From Actinomycetes bacterium (GTDB taxonomy: Bacteria > Actinomycetota > Humimicrobiia > Humimicrobiales > Humimicrobiaceae), in assembly GCA_030609215.1 (NCBI GenBank), contig JAUWCR010000075.1:1-6555 (forward strand): a DNA stretch of 6,555 nt, read 5' to 3'. Positions 1 through 6,163 of this stretch are shown one piece after another (positions within the stretch are counted from its first letter, which is position 1; every line of letters starts with the position of its first letter). A program made the position numbers and the translations under genes. The notes beneath the pieces are model-generated. The model was not told where the DNA came from. It made no database searches and worked only from the letters and a program-made list of their open reading frames with translations.

Positions 1-1
1 C

Positions 2-544
2 AGGGCCAGGAAAAAAGAAGGAAGGGAAGGAAAGCTTACACTGGTCAATAAAACAAATGTTCTAGCATATGTAGGAGATCTTTGGAATAGGGCATTTATA
101 GAAATGGGAGAGAAGTTTCCTGATATTAAAACTGATTACAATCATATTGATGCTGCATGTATGTGGATGGTTAAAAATCCAGAGTGGTATGATGTTATAG
201 TTGTGCCAAATATGTTTGGAGACATAATTACTGATCTTGGAGCGATGGTTCAAGGCGGTATGGGAATTGCAGCAGGAGGAAATATTAATCCCAATGGAAC
301 TTCTATGTTTGAACCTATAGGTGGTTCAGCTCCAAAATATACTGGAAAGGGTGTAATAAATCCACTGGCAGCTATAGAGGCAGGAAGAATGATGCTAAAA
401 CATTTAGGAGAGAAAGATGCAGCTAAGTCTATCGAAGATGCAGTTGCTTATGCATGCAGGCAAATAAAAAGTTTAAGTGCTGGCAAAATGGGTTACAGTA
501 CCACACAAGTAGGAGATATGGTTGCTGAATATATGAGTAAATAG
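2..544 (+). CDS. leuB: Isocitrate/isopropylmalate dehydrogenase family protein, probably 3-isopropylmalate dehydrogenase (5'-truncated)
   Basis: The reading frame is open from base 2 to the TAG at 542-544, so the true start lies outside the window. About 180 C-terminal residues remain of a family usually near 330-370. The family oxidatively decarboxylates 3-isopropylmalate (leucine synthesis) or isocitrate-like 2-hydroxy acids in the cytoplasm, using NAD(P) and Mg2+ or Mn2+. Visible signatures are [11 protein letters not shown] and NMFGDIITD, whose aspartates match the metal and substrate ligands. The cofactor loop [18 protein letters not shown] is also present. That loop has Gly where Thermus-type LeuB has His (EPVHGSAP), and Lys-Tyr where NAD-dependent LeuB usually has Asp-Ile. 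Lys-Tyr is the pair linked to NADP use in E. coli isocitrate dehydrogenase. The family call is firm. LeuB rather than another 2-hydroxyacid substrate is inferred, and no other leucine gene is in view. Confidence 0.8.
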   Translation, partial: RARKKEGREGKLTLVNKTNVLAYVGDLWNRAFIEMGEKFPDIKTDYNHIDAACMWMVKNPEWYDVIVVPNMFGDIITDLGAMVQGGMGIAAGGNINPNGTSMFEPIGGSAPKYTGKGVINPLAAIEAGRMMLKHLGEKDAAKSIEDAVAYACRQIKSLSAGKMGYSTTQVGDMVAEYMSK

Positions 545-564
545 CTGCTATATTTAAGATTTTT

Positions 565-595
565 AGGACAAATGATAATATTATCATATTATAAT
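565..595 (+). promoter_or_regulatory. Candidate promoter with palindromic operator upstream of the CopG antitoxin gene
   Basis: AGGACA (565-570, four of six matches to TTGACA) and TATAAT (590-595, perfect) are separated by 19 bp. The spacer contains the perfect 16-bp palindrome ATGATAATATTATCAT at 572-587. The -10 box lies about 55 bp before the antitoxin start codon. Ribbon-helix-helix antitoxins commonly repress their own promoter by binding inverted repeats, so this position suits an autoregulatory operator. The 19-bp spacer is longer than optimal. The background is AT-rich, so the promoter call is tentative; the palindrome itself is certain. Confidence 0.45.
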
Positions 596-649
596 TAAAA
601 CGGTATTTCCCAGTAGAAATTTCCACAAGATTTATAAGGAGAGAATGAA

Positions 650-940
650 ATGAAATATAAATTAGATTCCAGCGAAAAAATAATTGAAGAAGAAGCTGAA
701 AACTATAAAAAAGTCTCTGAGCAGAAAAAGAAAATAATCGGATCGATCTTAATGAAAAGTTCAAAGAAAAAGGTTATTACTCTAAGATTGAACGATAACG
801 ATCTGGAACAAATAAAATCTATTGCAGGCAGTGAAGGAATCCCTTATCAGACATTAATATCAAGTGTGCTGCACAAATATATTAATAATAGGTTAGTTGA
901 TAAAAATGAAGTCCTAAAAATATCGGAATTATTAAAATAA
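650..940 (+). CDS. CopG/ribbon-helix-helix family antitoxin (BrnA-like), without an adjacent toxin gene
   Basis: This 96-residue protein would be the DNA-binding antitoxin of a type II toxin-antitoxin pair, neutralising a BrnT-like RNase and repressing its own operon. Residues 40-83 form the RHH region: a short strand (KKVITLRLN), then a helix (DLEQIKSIAGSEG), then GIPYQTLISSVLHKYI. The last stretch closely matches the family pattern of GIPYQTLI followed by a helix ending in a Tyr. Residues 9-30 are a charged Glu/Lys helix, probably the toxin-contacting or flexible part. The start is supported by AAGGAGAG at 636-643, seven bases before the ATG. BrnT-type toxin genes normally sit directly upstream, but here the upstream neighbour is the dehydrogenase and the 105-bp gap shows no toxin coding. 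It is therefore a solitary antitoxin or one that has lost its partner. A toxin-like fragment lies 1.5 kb downstream at 2462-2575. Confidence 0.8.
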   Translation: MKYKLDSSEKIIEEEAENYKKVSEQKKKIIGSILMKSSKKKVITLRLNDNDLEQIKSIAGSEGIPYQTLISSVLHKYINNRLVDKNEVLKISELLK

Positions 941-951
941 ATGTGTTTAAT

Positions 952-1176
952 CTATACAATTATAACGTATTTAGTAGTCAAACTTATCTGATTTGTCTGG
1001 CCCTTCCCGGAGGAGACCTTTCTTTGAGACTCATATATTCCCAAATAATAAAGTATCTTTTTCGCAATCTTATAATTCTCTATAAACGCAATTATCCTCT
1101 TATATCCTCTACCCCCCCCCGGGGGACAGATAAGGGAATCCACCTCATATATTTTTTCAGGTAAGCCTTACCAGGA
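952..1176 (-). pseudogene. Degenerate C-terminal remnant of an IS91-type (Y2) transposase
   Basis: Read on the minus strand, the translation contains PEKIYEVDSLICP, then GGG, then KRIIAFIENYKIAKKILYYL and GIYE. This resembles, from memory, the conserved tail of IS91-like transposases: KIYEVDPLxCPKCGG, an IIAFIED-like stretch, and KIL.HLGL. Signs of decay are clear. An in-frame TAA at 1168-1170 follows a Trp codon where homologues continue WARL. The second zinc-binding Cys is replaced inside a C9G5 tract (1112-1125). Nothing recognisable of the N-terminal and catalytic parts remains upstream toward 1300. The frame ends at the TAG at 952-954, and convincing similarity spans about 1018-1176. The only start available downstream of the stop is GTG at 1141-1143, without a clear ribosome site. 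It is not expected to be functional. Together with short unremarkable flanks, it fills the 361-bp gap between the antitoxin and ATPase genes. Confidence 0.6.
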
Positions 1177-1236
1177 TCTATTACTCTTTTTTTAAATACG
1201 TAGAATCCTGAATGGCAGAGATAAGATATAAAAAAC

Positions 1237-1265
1237 TTGACTATTTGCTTAGAATGGCACATACT
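1237..1265 (+). promoter_or_regulatory. Candidate sigma70-type promoter for the AAA ATPase gene
   Basis: TTGACT (1237-1242, five of six) and CATACT (1260-1265, four of six) are spaced by 17 bp. Transcription would begin near 1272, giving a leader of about 30 nt before the ATG at 1302. The downstream GGAGGG at 1287-1292 is an appropriately placed ribosome site. The match is moderate and the surrounding DNA is AT-rich. Confidence 0.35.
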
Positions 1266-1301
1266 CCTAATTGGTAATACTAATTTGGAGGGCGATACGA
1301 A

Positions 1302-2465
1302 ATGAGATTTATAAAAAGGATATTAGATATAAAACTTCCCCAGAAACAATCAGCCTTTTTATGGGGACCAAGGAAAACAGGTAAAACTACATATTTGAAA
1401 AAACACTTTCCCGATAGCTTAATATTTGATTTTTTAAAGACAGACTTTTTTATTGAAGTTTCTAAGAATCCAGCGTTATTACGGGAACGTATACTAGCAA
1501 AGGATAAAAAGACACTTAAATATCCCATAATAATAGATGAGGTCCAGAAAGTTCCTCAGGTCCTTGATGAGGTGCACTGGCTAATTGAAAATAAAGGATT
1601 ACGGTTTATTCTTTGTGGCTCAAGTGCAAGAAAATTAAGAAGGGGACATGTTAATCTTTTAGGAGGCAGAGCATGGCATTATGAGATGTTTCCGTTTGTC
1701 ACAGCTGAACTTAAAAATATAAATCTTTTACATGCATTAAGCCATGGGATGGTGCCGACACATTATTTACAAGATGACCAAGAGTACAAGAAATCTTTAA
1801 AAGCCTATGTGCAGGATTATTTGAAGGAGGAAGTTTTTGCTGAAGGATTAACTCGAAACATTCCTGCTTTTTCGAGATTTTTTGATGCATTTGGTTATTC
1901 GCATGGTGAGCTTACGAATTATTCCAATATTGCCCGTGATTGTGGTGTAGATTCAAAGACAGTTAAAGAATACTATCAAATTCTCATTGACACATTGCTG
2001 GCTGTAAGAGTTAATCCTTTTAAAAAAAGACAATCGCGTAAAATTATAACTAAAGCACCGAAATACTATCTGTTTGATGTAGGAGTTGCTAATTATTTAA
2101 GGAAACAGCATTTGGAAGAAGAGAGGGGTGAGGAATTCGGAAGAGCTTTTGAGCACTTCTTATTAATGGAGATACTTGCCTATCGATCTTATAGTGGTAA
2201 AGATTTTACAATAAATTTCTGGAGGACAAAGACAGGCTTGGAAATAGATTTTATCTTAGCACGAGGTGAAATTGCCATAGAGATAAAAGGAGCAAGTCGT
2301 ATAGACAAAAGAGATCTCAATGCATTGGTAGCTTTTGCTGAAGAATATTCGCCAAGAAGGAATTTAGTAGTTTGCAACGAGAAAGAAAAGAGGCTTCGTG
2401 GTAAAATAGAAATACTACCCTGGAGTAATTTCCTGAAGGAATTATGGGCGGGAAATGTTTTATGA
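1302..2465 (+). CDS. AAA ATPase with C-terminal DUF4143/PD-(D/E)XK-type domain
   Basis: This complete 387-residue protein has the usual length for the AAA_14-DUF4143 family. These ATPases are common in anaerobes and archaea, and their cellular role is not established. Walker A is GPRKTGKT at residues 22-29 and Walker B is IIIDEVQ at 76-82. A sensor-like FILCGSSARKL lies at 102-112, followed by GGRA at 121-124, typical of the family. The middle region (about 165-230) resembles a winged helix, with NIARDCGVDSKTVKEYYQIL. The C-terminal part keeps a nuclease-like pattern: E284 in GRAFEHFLL, D316 in LEIDFIL, and E327-x-K329 in AIEIKGAS. No residue of the ATPase core looks lost. The start is supported by GGAGGG nine bases upstream. 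Its TGA overlaps the ATG of a toxin-like fragment (ATGA at 2462-2465). It lies between a transposase relic and a toxin remnant, suggesting an accessory gene acquired by transfer. Confidence 0.9.
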   Translation: MRFIKRILDIKLPQKQSAFLWGPRKTGKTTYLKKHFPDSLIFDFLKTDFFIEVSKNPALLRERILAKDKKTLKYPIIIDEVQKVPQVLDEVHWLIENKGLRFILCGSSARKLRRGHVNLLGGRAWHYEMFPFVTAELKNINLLHALSHGMVPTHYLQDDQEYKKSLKAYVQDYLKEEVFAEGLTRNIPAFSRFFDAFGYSHGELTNYSNIARDCGVDSKTVKEYYQILIDTLLAVRVNPFKKRQSRKIITKAPKYYLFDVGVANYLRKQHLEEERGEEFGRAFEHFLLMEILAYRSYSGKDFTINFWRTKTGLEIDFILARGEIAIEIKGASRIDKRDLNALVAFAEEYSPRRNLVVCNEKEKRLRGKIEILPWSNFLKELWAGNVL

Positions 2466-2575
2466 CAGTTATCAATTTTGTAAGAGTTGATGATTACATT
2501 TATTTAGTCCCTCATGTAAAAGAAGAAAAACAGATTTATCTAAAAACCATAATTCCAAGTGGATCAGGGCTTTAA
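2462..2575 (+). pseudogene. Fragment resembling the C-terminus of a BrnT-type toxin
   Basis: A 37-codon frame starts at the ATG overlapping the stop of the ATPase gene and ends at the TAA at 2573-2575. Its core, DDYIYLVPHV, a short acidic turn, then QIYLKTIIPS, matches the ending I know from BrnT-like and related toxins, where a YLVPFV strand is followed by FLKTIIPSRKATKKY. The characteristic basic tail after IPS is missing and replaced by GSGL-stop. The N-terminal half, roughly 50 residues with the catalytic residues, is also absent. It should therefore be inactive. It has no ribosome site of its own, though the ATGA overlap would permit coupled translation. BrnT toxins pair with CopG/BrnA antitoxins such as the one at 650-940, but their normal order is toxin first. 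The two pieces may thus come from different modules or from a rearrangement. Confidence 0.55.
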
Positions 2576-2644
2576 TGGGTATAATTTTAGTGACGTATTA
2601 TAAATTTCTTTCCAGGGATTGCAAGACTTGAAGGGAGCAAATAA

Positions 2645-3235
2645 ATGAAATTAGGAAAAATTGAGAAATGGTTTATAAATAGAGAAAAACATTCAAAGAA
2701 AGTAATTGAAAAAGCTGAAGGATTGCTAAATTTAATTGATATTAAATCAGGCCAAAACTATCTTGAAATAGGTTGTGGCAGCGGCGCAGTGGCAAGGTAT
2801 GTTTCTAAAAAATATAAGTTAAATGTGACTGGAACAGATATTGATAAGGATCAAATACTTCTTGCCAGGAGGGACAGTACTCATATAAAAAATATTACTT
2901 TTTTAGAAGCAGATGCTACTAATTTACCGTTTAAAGATAAAAGCTTCGATATAGTGTTATCAGTAAATGTCCTGCACCATATCTCTAATTGGATGGATGC
3001 TCTAAAAGAAATAAACAGAGTATTAAGAAGTAATGGTTATTTTATTTTAGAAGATTTATTTTTTCCAGAATGGACAGAAAAAATTGGAAAAATATTAGCC
3101 AGGCGTGCTTATGGTATTACTACTATAAATAGTATGGATTTATTTATTGCTACTAATAATTATTCAATACTTCACTCAAGAGTTATTAAATCACTAATGT
3201 GGAATAATCTTAGAGCTATTTATAAAAAAAGATGA
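2645..3235 (+). CDS. Class I SAM-dependent methyltransferase (Methyltransf_11 type)
   Basis: This 196-residue cytoplasmic protein would transfer a methyl group from S-adenosylmethionine to an unidentified acceptor. Motif I is YLEIGCGSGAVARYV (residues 39-53), the glycine-rich SAM loop. The acidic residue after strand 2 is D65 in GTDID, and EADATNLPF (88-96) is the adenine-contacting segment. Motif post-II is FDIVLSVNVLHHI (101-113), followed by ALKEINRVLRSNGYFILED. The order and spacing are canonical for the UbiE/Methyltransf_11 group. Apart from 35 residues before motif I there is no extra domain, and the protein is short, so the substrate cannot be named. The start follows GGGAG at 2633-2637, seven bases from the ATG. 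The preceding 70 bp downstream of the toxin fragment include TATAAT at 2580-2585 but no matching -35 box. The gene converges on the PAP2-like gene with a 58-bp gap and no obvious terminator hairpin. Confidence 0.85.
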   Translation: MKLGKIEKWFINREKHSKKVIEKAEGLLNLIDIKSGQNYLEIGCGSGAVARYVSKKYKLNVTGTDIDKDQILLARRDSTHIKNITFLEADATNLPFKDKSFDIVLSVNVLHHISNWMDALKEINRVLRSNGYFILEDLFFPEWTEKIGKILARRAYGITTINSMDLFIATNNYSILHSRVIKSLMWNNLRAIYKKR

Positions 3236-3293
3236 ATAATACAATATCACTTACAATTTGCATAGATACAGAAAAGCTCACAGATACCTAAAA

Positions 3294-3938
3294 TTATAAG
3301 AAATTAACAAATCCATAATAAAAATAAGTAAAAAAAGCAGTTATGGATGAGATTATAGAACCTGATACAACTTGTTTGACAGTGTGCTTCTTAATCTTAA
3401 CTCTGGCCCACCCTACCATAGGGATTAATGGTAGTAGGAATAGCATCCATTTACCAAACAGTATATTAAAGGTTATAACCATAAAAGTTATCCAGGCAGT
3501 ATGGATGCTTACCTTCCAGAAATAAGTTATGATTCCAAGAATAATAGTCGAAATTATGATTATCAGAAAAATAGCTTCTAAAAATAAAGGAGCTTTCAGG
3601 ATATATAAAATGAAGAAACCTATTATATTACTAATAACAGTTATAATTAGCGGTTTTATCCTATCCTCTTTATTTGAAATGTGCAGGTCACTTATTACTT
3701 TCTTCCTTAATAATATATGTATATATAGGCAAGGAATTATCATTGCAAATGTCAAACATAAAAAAGCCCAGCCTAATGCTTTTGTGATATTGTCTACTAT
3801 TGCTAGACAAATAATGACAAGCATTGGAATTGAAATAATTGTCCCATCAAAGATATAAGATAATATTTTTGCAAATTTACTCATTACTTTCCCTAATATT
3901 CTTTCTATATCTGGAATAGTTTGATAACTTATATGCAT
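3294..3938 (-). CDS. PAP2-superfamily-like integral membrane protein
   Basis: This 214-residue, very hydrophobic protein has about five or six predicted membrane segments (near residues 34-50, 55-77, 97-114, 118-140, 150-175 and 190-212). Three remnants of the PAP2 phosphatase signature are in order. DRIKP at 92-96 would be the RP site, with S144-I-H146 at the PSGH position. WARVKIKKHTVKQVVSG at 177-193 matches the pattern Arg-x5-His-x3. The final Asp of the classical SRx5Hx3D motif is Gln189, as in some family members with HTxxQV. If active, it would remove phosphate from lipid phosphates or prenyl diphosphates at the membrane; weak motif 1 and the altered final residue make catalysis uncertain. 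Start choice is open. The ATG at 3936-3938 has only a weak AAGG upstream. The ATG at 3882-3884 (Met19, MSKFAKILSYIFD) follows a better AGGGA site and begins just before the first membrane segment, so it may be the real start. Confidence 0.65.
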   Translation of the reverse strand: MHISYQTIPDIERILGKVMSKFAKILSYIFDGTIISIPMLVIICLAIVDNITKALGWAFLCLTFAMIIPCLYIHILLRKKVISDLHISNKEDRIKPLIITVISNIIGFFILYILKAPLFLEAIFLIIIISTIILGIITYFWKVSIHTAWITFMVITFNILFGKWMLFLLPLIPMVGWARVKIKKHTVKQVVSGSIISSITAFFTYFYYGFVNFL

Positions 3939-3994
3939 GCATCTTGCCTTGGCATGCTCTAGTCGGTTTGTTTGGCGATTGATAGCGAAAAAAT

Positions 3995-4023
3995 CTTACA
4001 AGATACTGATAATTTCATGACAA
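3995..4023 (-). promoter_or_regulatory. Candidate promoter for the PAP2-like gene
   Basis: On the minus strand TTGTCA (4018-4023, five of six) is followed after 17 bp by TGTAAG (3995-4000, four of six). It would start transcription near 3988, about 50 bp before the longer start of the PAP2-like gene and 105 bp before the shorter one. The -10 match is mediocre. Confidence 0.3.
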
Positions 4024-4101
4024 GAATAAAAAAAGTTATTTATTCATTTTTACATTAATCTAATATTTTTAATAATAAAAACTAAAATCTAAAAGATTAA
4101 A

Positions 4102-4130
4102 TTGCATTATTACGTTTTTATATTTATAAT
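4102..4130 (+). promoter_or_regulatory. Candidate promoter for fakA
   Basis: TTGCAT (4102-4107, three of six) and a perfect TATAAT (4125-4130) have the ideal 17-bp spacing. Transcription would begin near 4137, leaving an untranslated leader of about 120 nt that is almost entirely A/T. A second TATAAT at 4192-4197 has no -35 box at a usable distance. Composition makes chance matches likely here. Confidence 0.35.
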
Positions 4131-4258
4131 AACATTATTATAGTATGTTTAAATTAATTTTGCAATATTAATTTAAAATTAACAACTTATCTATAATTGA
4201 TTGTAAGTAAAGTTTTTTCAATCAGATGATTTATAATTTTAAATAATAATGAAATAAA

Positions 4259-6100
4259 ATGGAATATATAGACAGCCAGGAGTTAAAAAATATGGTTTCA
4301 GCTGGGTATATTTGGCTAAAAAATAAATCCAGGGTTGTAGATGATTTAAATGTTTTTCCTGTTCCGGATGGTGATACAGGAACAAATATGTGTTTTACCT
4401 TAAAAAGTGTCGTAGATGAACTTTCAAAAATTGAAGATATAAAAAAAGTCACTGTAGGAGAAATTTCAAAAATTATTGCTGAAGGCAGTTTAATGGGGGC
4501 AAGAGGCAACTCAGGAGTTATTCTTTCCCAATTTTTCTATGGTCTAAGCTGTGAGATGAATTCAAATGAAAAAATAAGTATAAGCAAGCTTGCAGATGCT
4601 TTGCATAATGGCAGTGTGTATGCTTACAGGAGTGTATCTGATCCTGTTGAGGGAACTATTCTAACAGTCATGAGAGAGATGTCACAAACTGCTCTTAAAA
4701 ATAAGGACACAATCACTAACATTACTTTATTTTTTGAGAAAATATTAATAAAAGGTAAAGAAGTTTTGAATGAGACACCCGATATGCTGCCTGTATTAAA
4801 GGAAGCAGGAGTAGTAGATGCAGGTGGATGCGGGTTCATCTTTATTATTGAAGGAATGATTAGATGCCTAAAAGGTAAAAGCTTAGAAGAAAAGGAAATT
4901 ACTGAAAGAAATATACCATTACTTATAAATATATGGGAAAAAATATTAAATTTGTCAAAGAAGGAAGCGCCGGAGGATGTTGACTTAATATTACAAACAA
5001 AAATTCTTAGGAAGGGATTAAAGAAGAGAATAAAAAATATAATGGGCGGAATTTCTTTAAGCTCCATTAATCTGCCGCTGCTTTTTGTATATAAAATCTT
5101 AAGAAAATTTCATTTTAATAATATAGGCGCATTAACTTCTATCGGTCGCAGAATGGTAGAAGTATGGAAAGAAAAACCGGAGGAAAGATACTGTCTTGGA
5201 TTTATTTTAAAGGGAGAAAATCTTTCTAAAGATATTCTATCTGATAGATTAAAAGATTTTGGAAGCTCAATCATAATTGCTGGCACAGGCAATTTACTTA
5301 AAGTTCATATTCATACCAATAGACCTGAGGAAATAGTAAAAGCTGTAGCTATGTTAGGCGATGTATTAAAGATAAAAATTGATGACATGTATGAGCAGCA
5401 GAGTAAATTCTTATCTGATATGAAAAAAGATGATAAGTATAACAATAAAGTTGGAGTAATAGTAGTTGCTTCAGGCAAGGGATGGAAGGAAGTCTTTAAA
5501 AGTTCGGGCACAGCGTATATCATAGATGGTGGCAAAACTATGAACCCTTCAGTAAGAGAGATTTTGAAAGCTTTAGAGAAAGTTGATTTTTTTAATATAA
5601 TGCTCCTGCCTAATGACGGTAATGTATTACTCAGTGCAAAACAGGCAATAAAATTAACCGACAAAAATGTTGAAATAATTCCATCGAGGACTTTGGCGGA
5701 GGGTATAAGCTCCTTGTTATCTTTTAACCCTGAATACAGCCTGGAAGAGAATAAGAAACAGATGGAAATAGTTTTAGATATGGTTAGCACAGGGATGGTG
5801 GCAAAAGCTACCCGCCCGGTTAAAAATGGAAATTTTACAGTAAAAAGAGGAGATTTTGTCGGGTTGGCAAAAAAGGAAATAATAGCCATGGGGAATGATT
5901 GTCAGACAGTTGCTCTGGACATGGTTAAAAAAATAGTAAAAAAAGACAGCAGTCTTATTACGATATATTGGGGAAGGGACAGCAATAAGGTTAAAGCTGA
6001 AAGTTTATATCAAAATTTAAAAAATGAATTTCCAGATATAGAAATACAACTGTATTATGGCGGGCAATTTTATTATTATTATATTGTATCTGTTGAATAA
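4259..6100 (+). CDS. fakA: Fatty acid kinase catalytic subunit FakA (DAK2/DhaL-domain, YloV family)
   Basis: FakA uses ATP to phosphorylate a fatty acid held by a DegV/FakB partner, giving acyl-phosphate for phospholipid synthesis. The DhaL kinase domain spans about residues 1-205, with FPVPDGDTGTNM at 33-44 holding the Mg-binding aspartates. It also has GSLMGARGNSGVILSQ at 76-91, DPVEGT, and VVDAGGCGF before the linker. The middle domain begins near 305. C312 (in RYCLGF), H350 and H352 (in KVHIHT) match the Cys/His/His zinc site described in Staphylococcus aureus FakA. The C-terminal DegV-like domain ends in YYGGQFYYYYIVSVE, the usual YloV ending. At 613 residues it is about 60 longer than the usual 550. 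The extra length is a basic, partly hydrophobic linker at about 207-305. The start Met is where family members begin, but no Shine-Dalgarno sequence precedes it. A degV gene follows 126 bp downstream, supporting the role. Confidence 0.9.
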   Translation: MEYIDSQELKNMVSAGYIWLKNKSRVVDDLNVFPVPDGDTGTNMCFTLKSVVDELSKIEDIKKVTVGEISKIIAEGSLMGARGNSGVILSQFFYGLSCEMNSNEKISISKLADALHNGSVYAYRSVSDPVEGTILTVMREMSQTALKNKDTITNITLFFEKILIKGKEVLNETPDMLPVLKEAGVVDAGGCGFIFIIEGMIRCLKGKSLEEKEITERNIPLLINIWEKILNLSKKEAPEDVDLILQTKILRKGLKKRIKNIMGGISLSSINLPLLFVYKILRKFHFNNIGALTSIGRRMVEVWKEKPEERYCLGFILKGENLSKDILSDRLKDFGSSIIIAGTGNLLKVHIHTNRPEEIVKAVAMLGDVLKIKIDDMYEQQSKFLSDMKKDDKYNNKVGVIVVASGKGWKEVFKSSGTAYIIDGGKTMNPSVREILKALEKVDFFNIMLLPNDGNVLLSAKQAIKLTDKNVEIIPSRTLAEGISSLLSFNPEYSLEENKKQMEIVLDMVSTGMVAKATRPVKNGNFTVKRGDFVGLAKKEIIAMGNDCQTVALDMVKKIVKKDSSLITIYWGRDSNKVKAESLYQNLKNEFPDIEIQLYYGGQFYYYYIVSVE

Positions 6101-6163
6101 TCTTTACACTAGCTTAATATTATATCTGGTAAAGTAACTCGTTAGCTAGGAATACGGATAATT

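Larger units (their letters stand above)
3939..4258. other. Divergent AT-rich intergenic region without a gene
   Basis: These 320 bp separate the minus-strand PAP2-like gene from the plus-strand fakA gene. I see no open frame of useful length, no tRNA or rRNA and no riboswitch-like conserved core. The left 80 bp have mixed composition; from about 4020 the sequence is extremely AT-rich with many short A/T runs. It contains one candidate promoter in each direction (3995-4023 minus, 4102-4130 plus), and several further TATAAT-like boxes that probably reflect composition. ATGCATGCAT at 3933-3942 overlaps the upstream PAP2 start. Confidence 0.6.

Noticed and set aside
429..764. Minus-strand 111-codon open frame spanning the dehydrogenase end and antitoxin start
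   Set aside because: It overlaps two well-supported plus-strand genes and has no recognisable domain or ribosome site.
943..1164. Plus-strand 73-codon open frame
   Set aside because: It runs antisense to the transposase relic, has no ribosome site, crosses the C9G5 tract and resembles no protein I know.
650..2575. A functional, novel toxin-antitoxin-ATPase defence operon
   Set aside because: The toxin piece lacks its N-terminal half and basic tail, the intervening transposase is dead, and the ATPase has its own candidate promoter, so decay and insertion explain the arrangement better.
3343..3858. Two plus-strand open frames opposite the PAP2-like gene
   Set aside because: They are antisense shadows of a membrane protein gene, lack ribosome sites, and their sequences show no family features.
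3933..3957. Repeated GCATGC palindromes near the PAP2 start as a hairpin or attachment site
   Set aside because: Six-base self-complementary words 11 bases apart are short, and nothing else at the site suggests recombination or regulation.
4624..5889. Minus-strand open frames inside fakA
   Set aside because: The plus strand encodes a well-conserved FakA across the whole stretch, and the opposite frames have low-complexity Ser/Phe/Ile content expected of complements.
6109..6149. CTAGCT / AGCTAG inverted repeat after fakA as a terminator
   Set aside because: A six-base stem with a 29-base loop and no T-run is too weak for a Rho-independent terminator.
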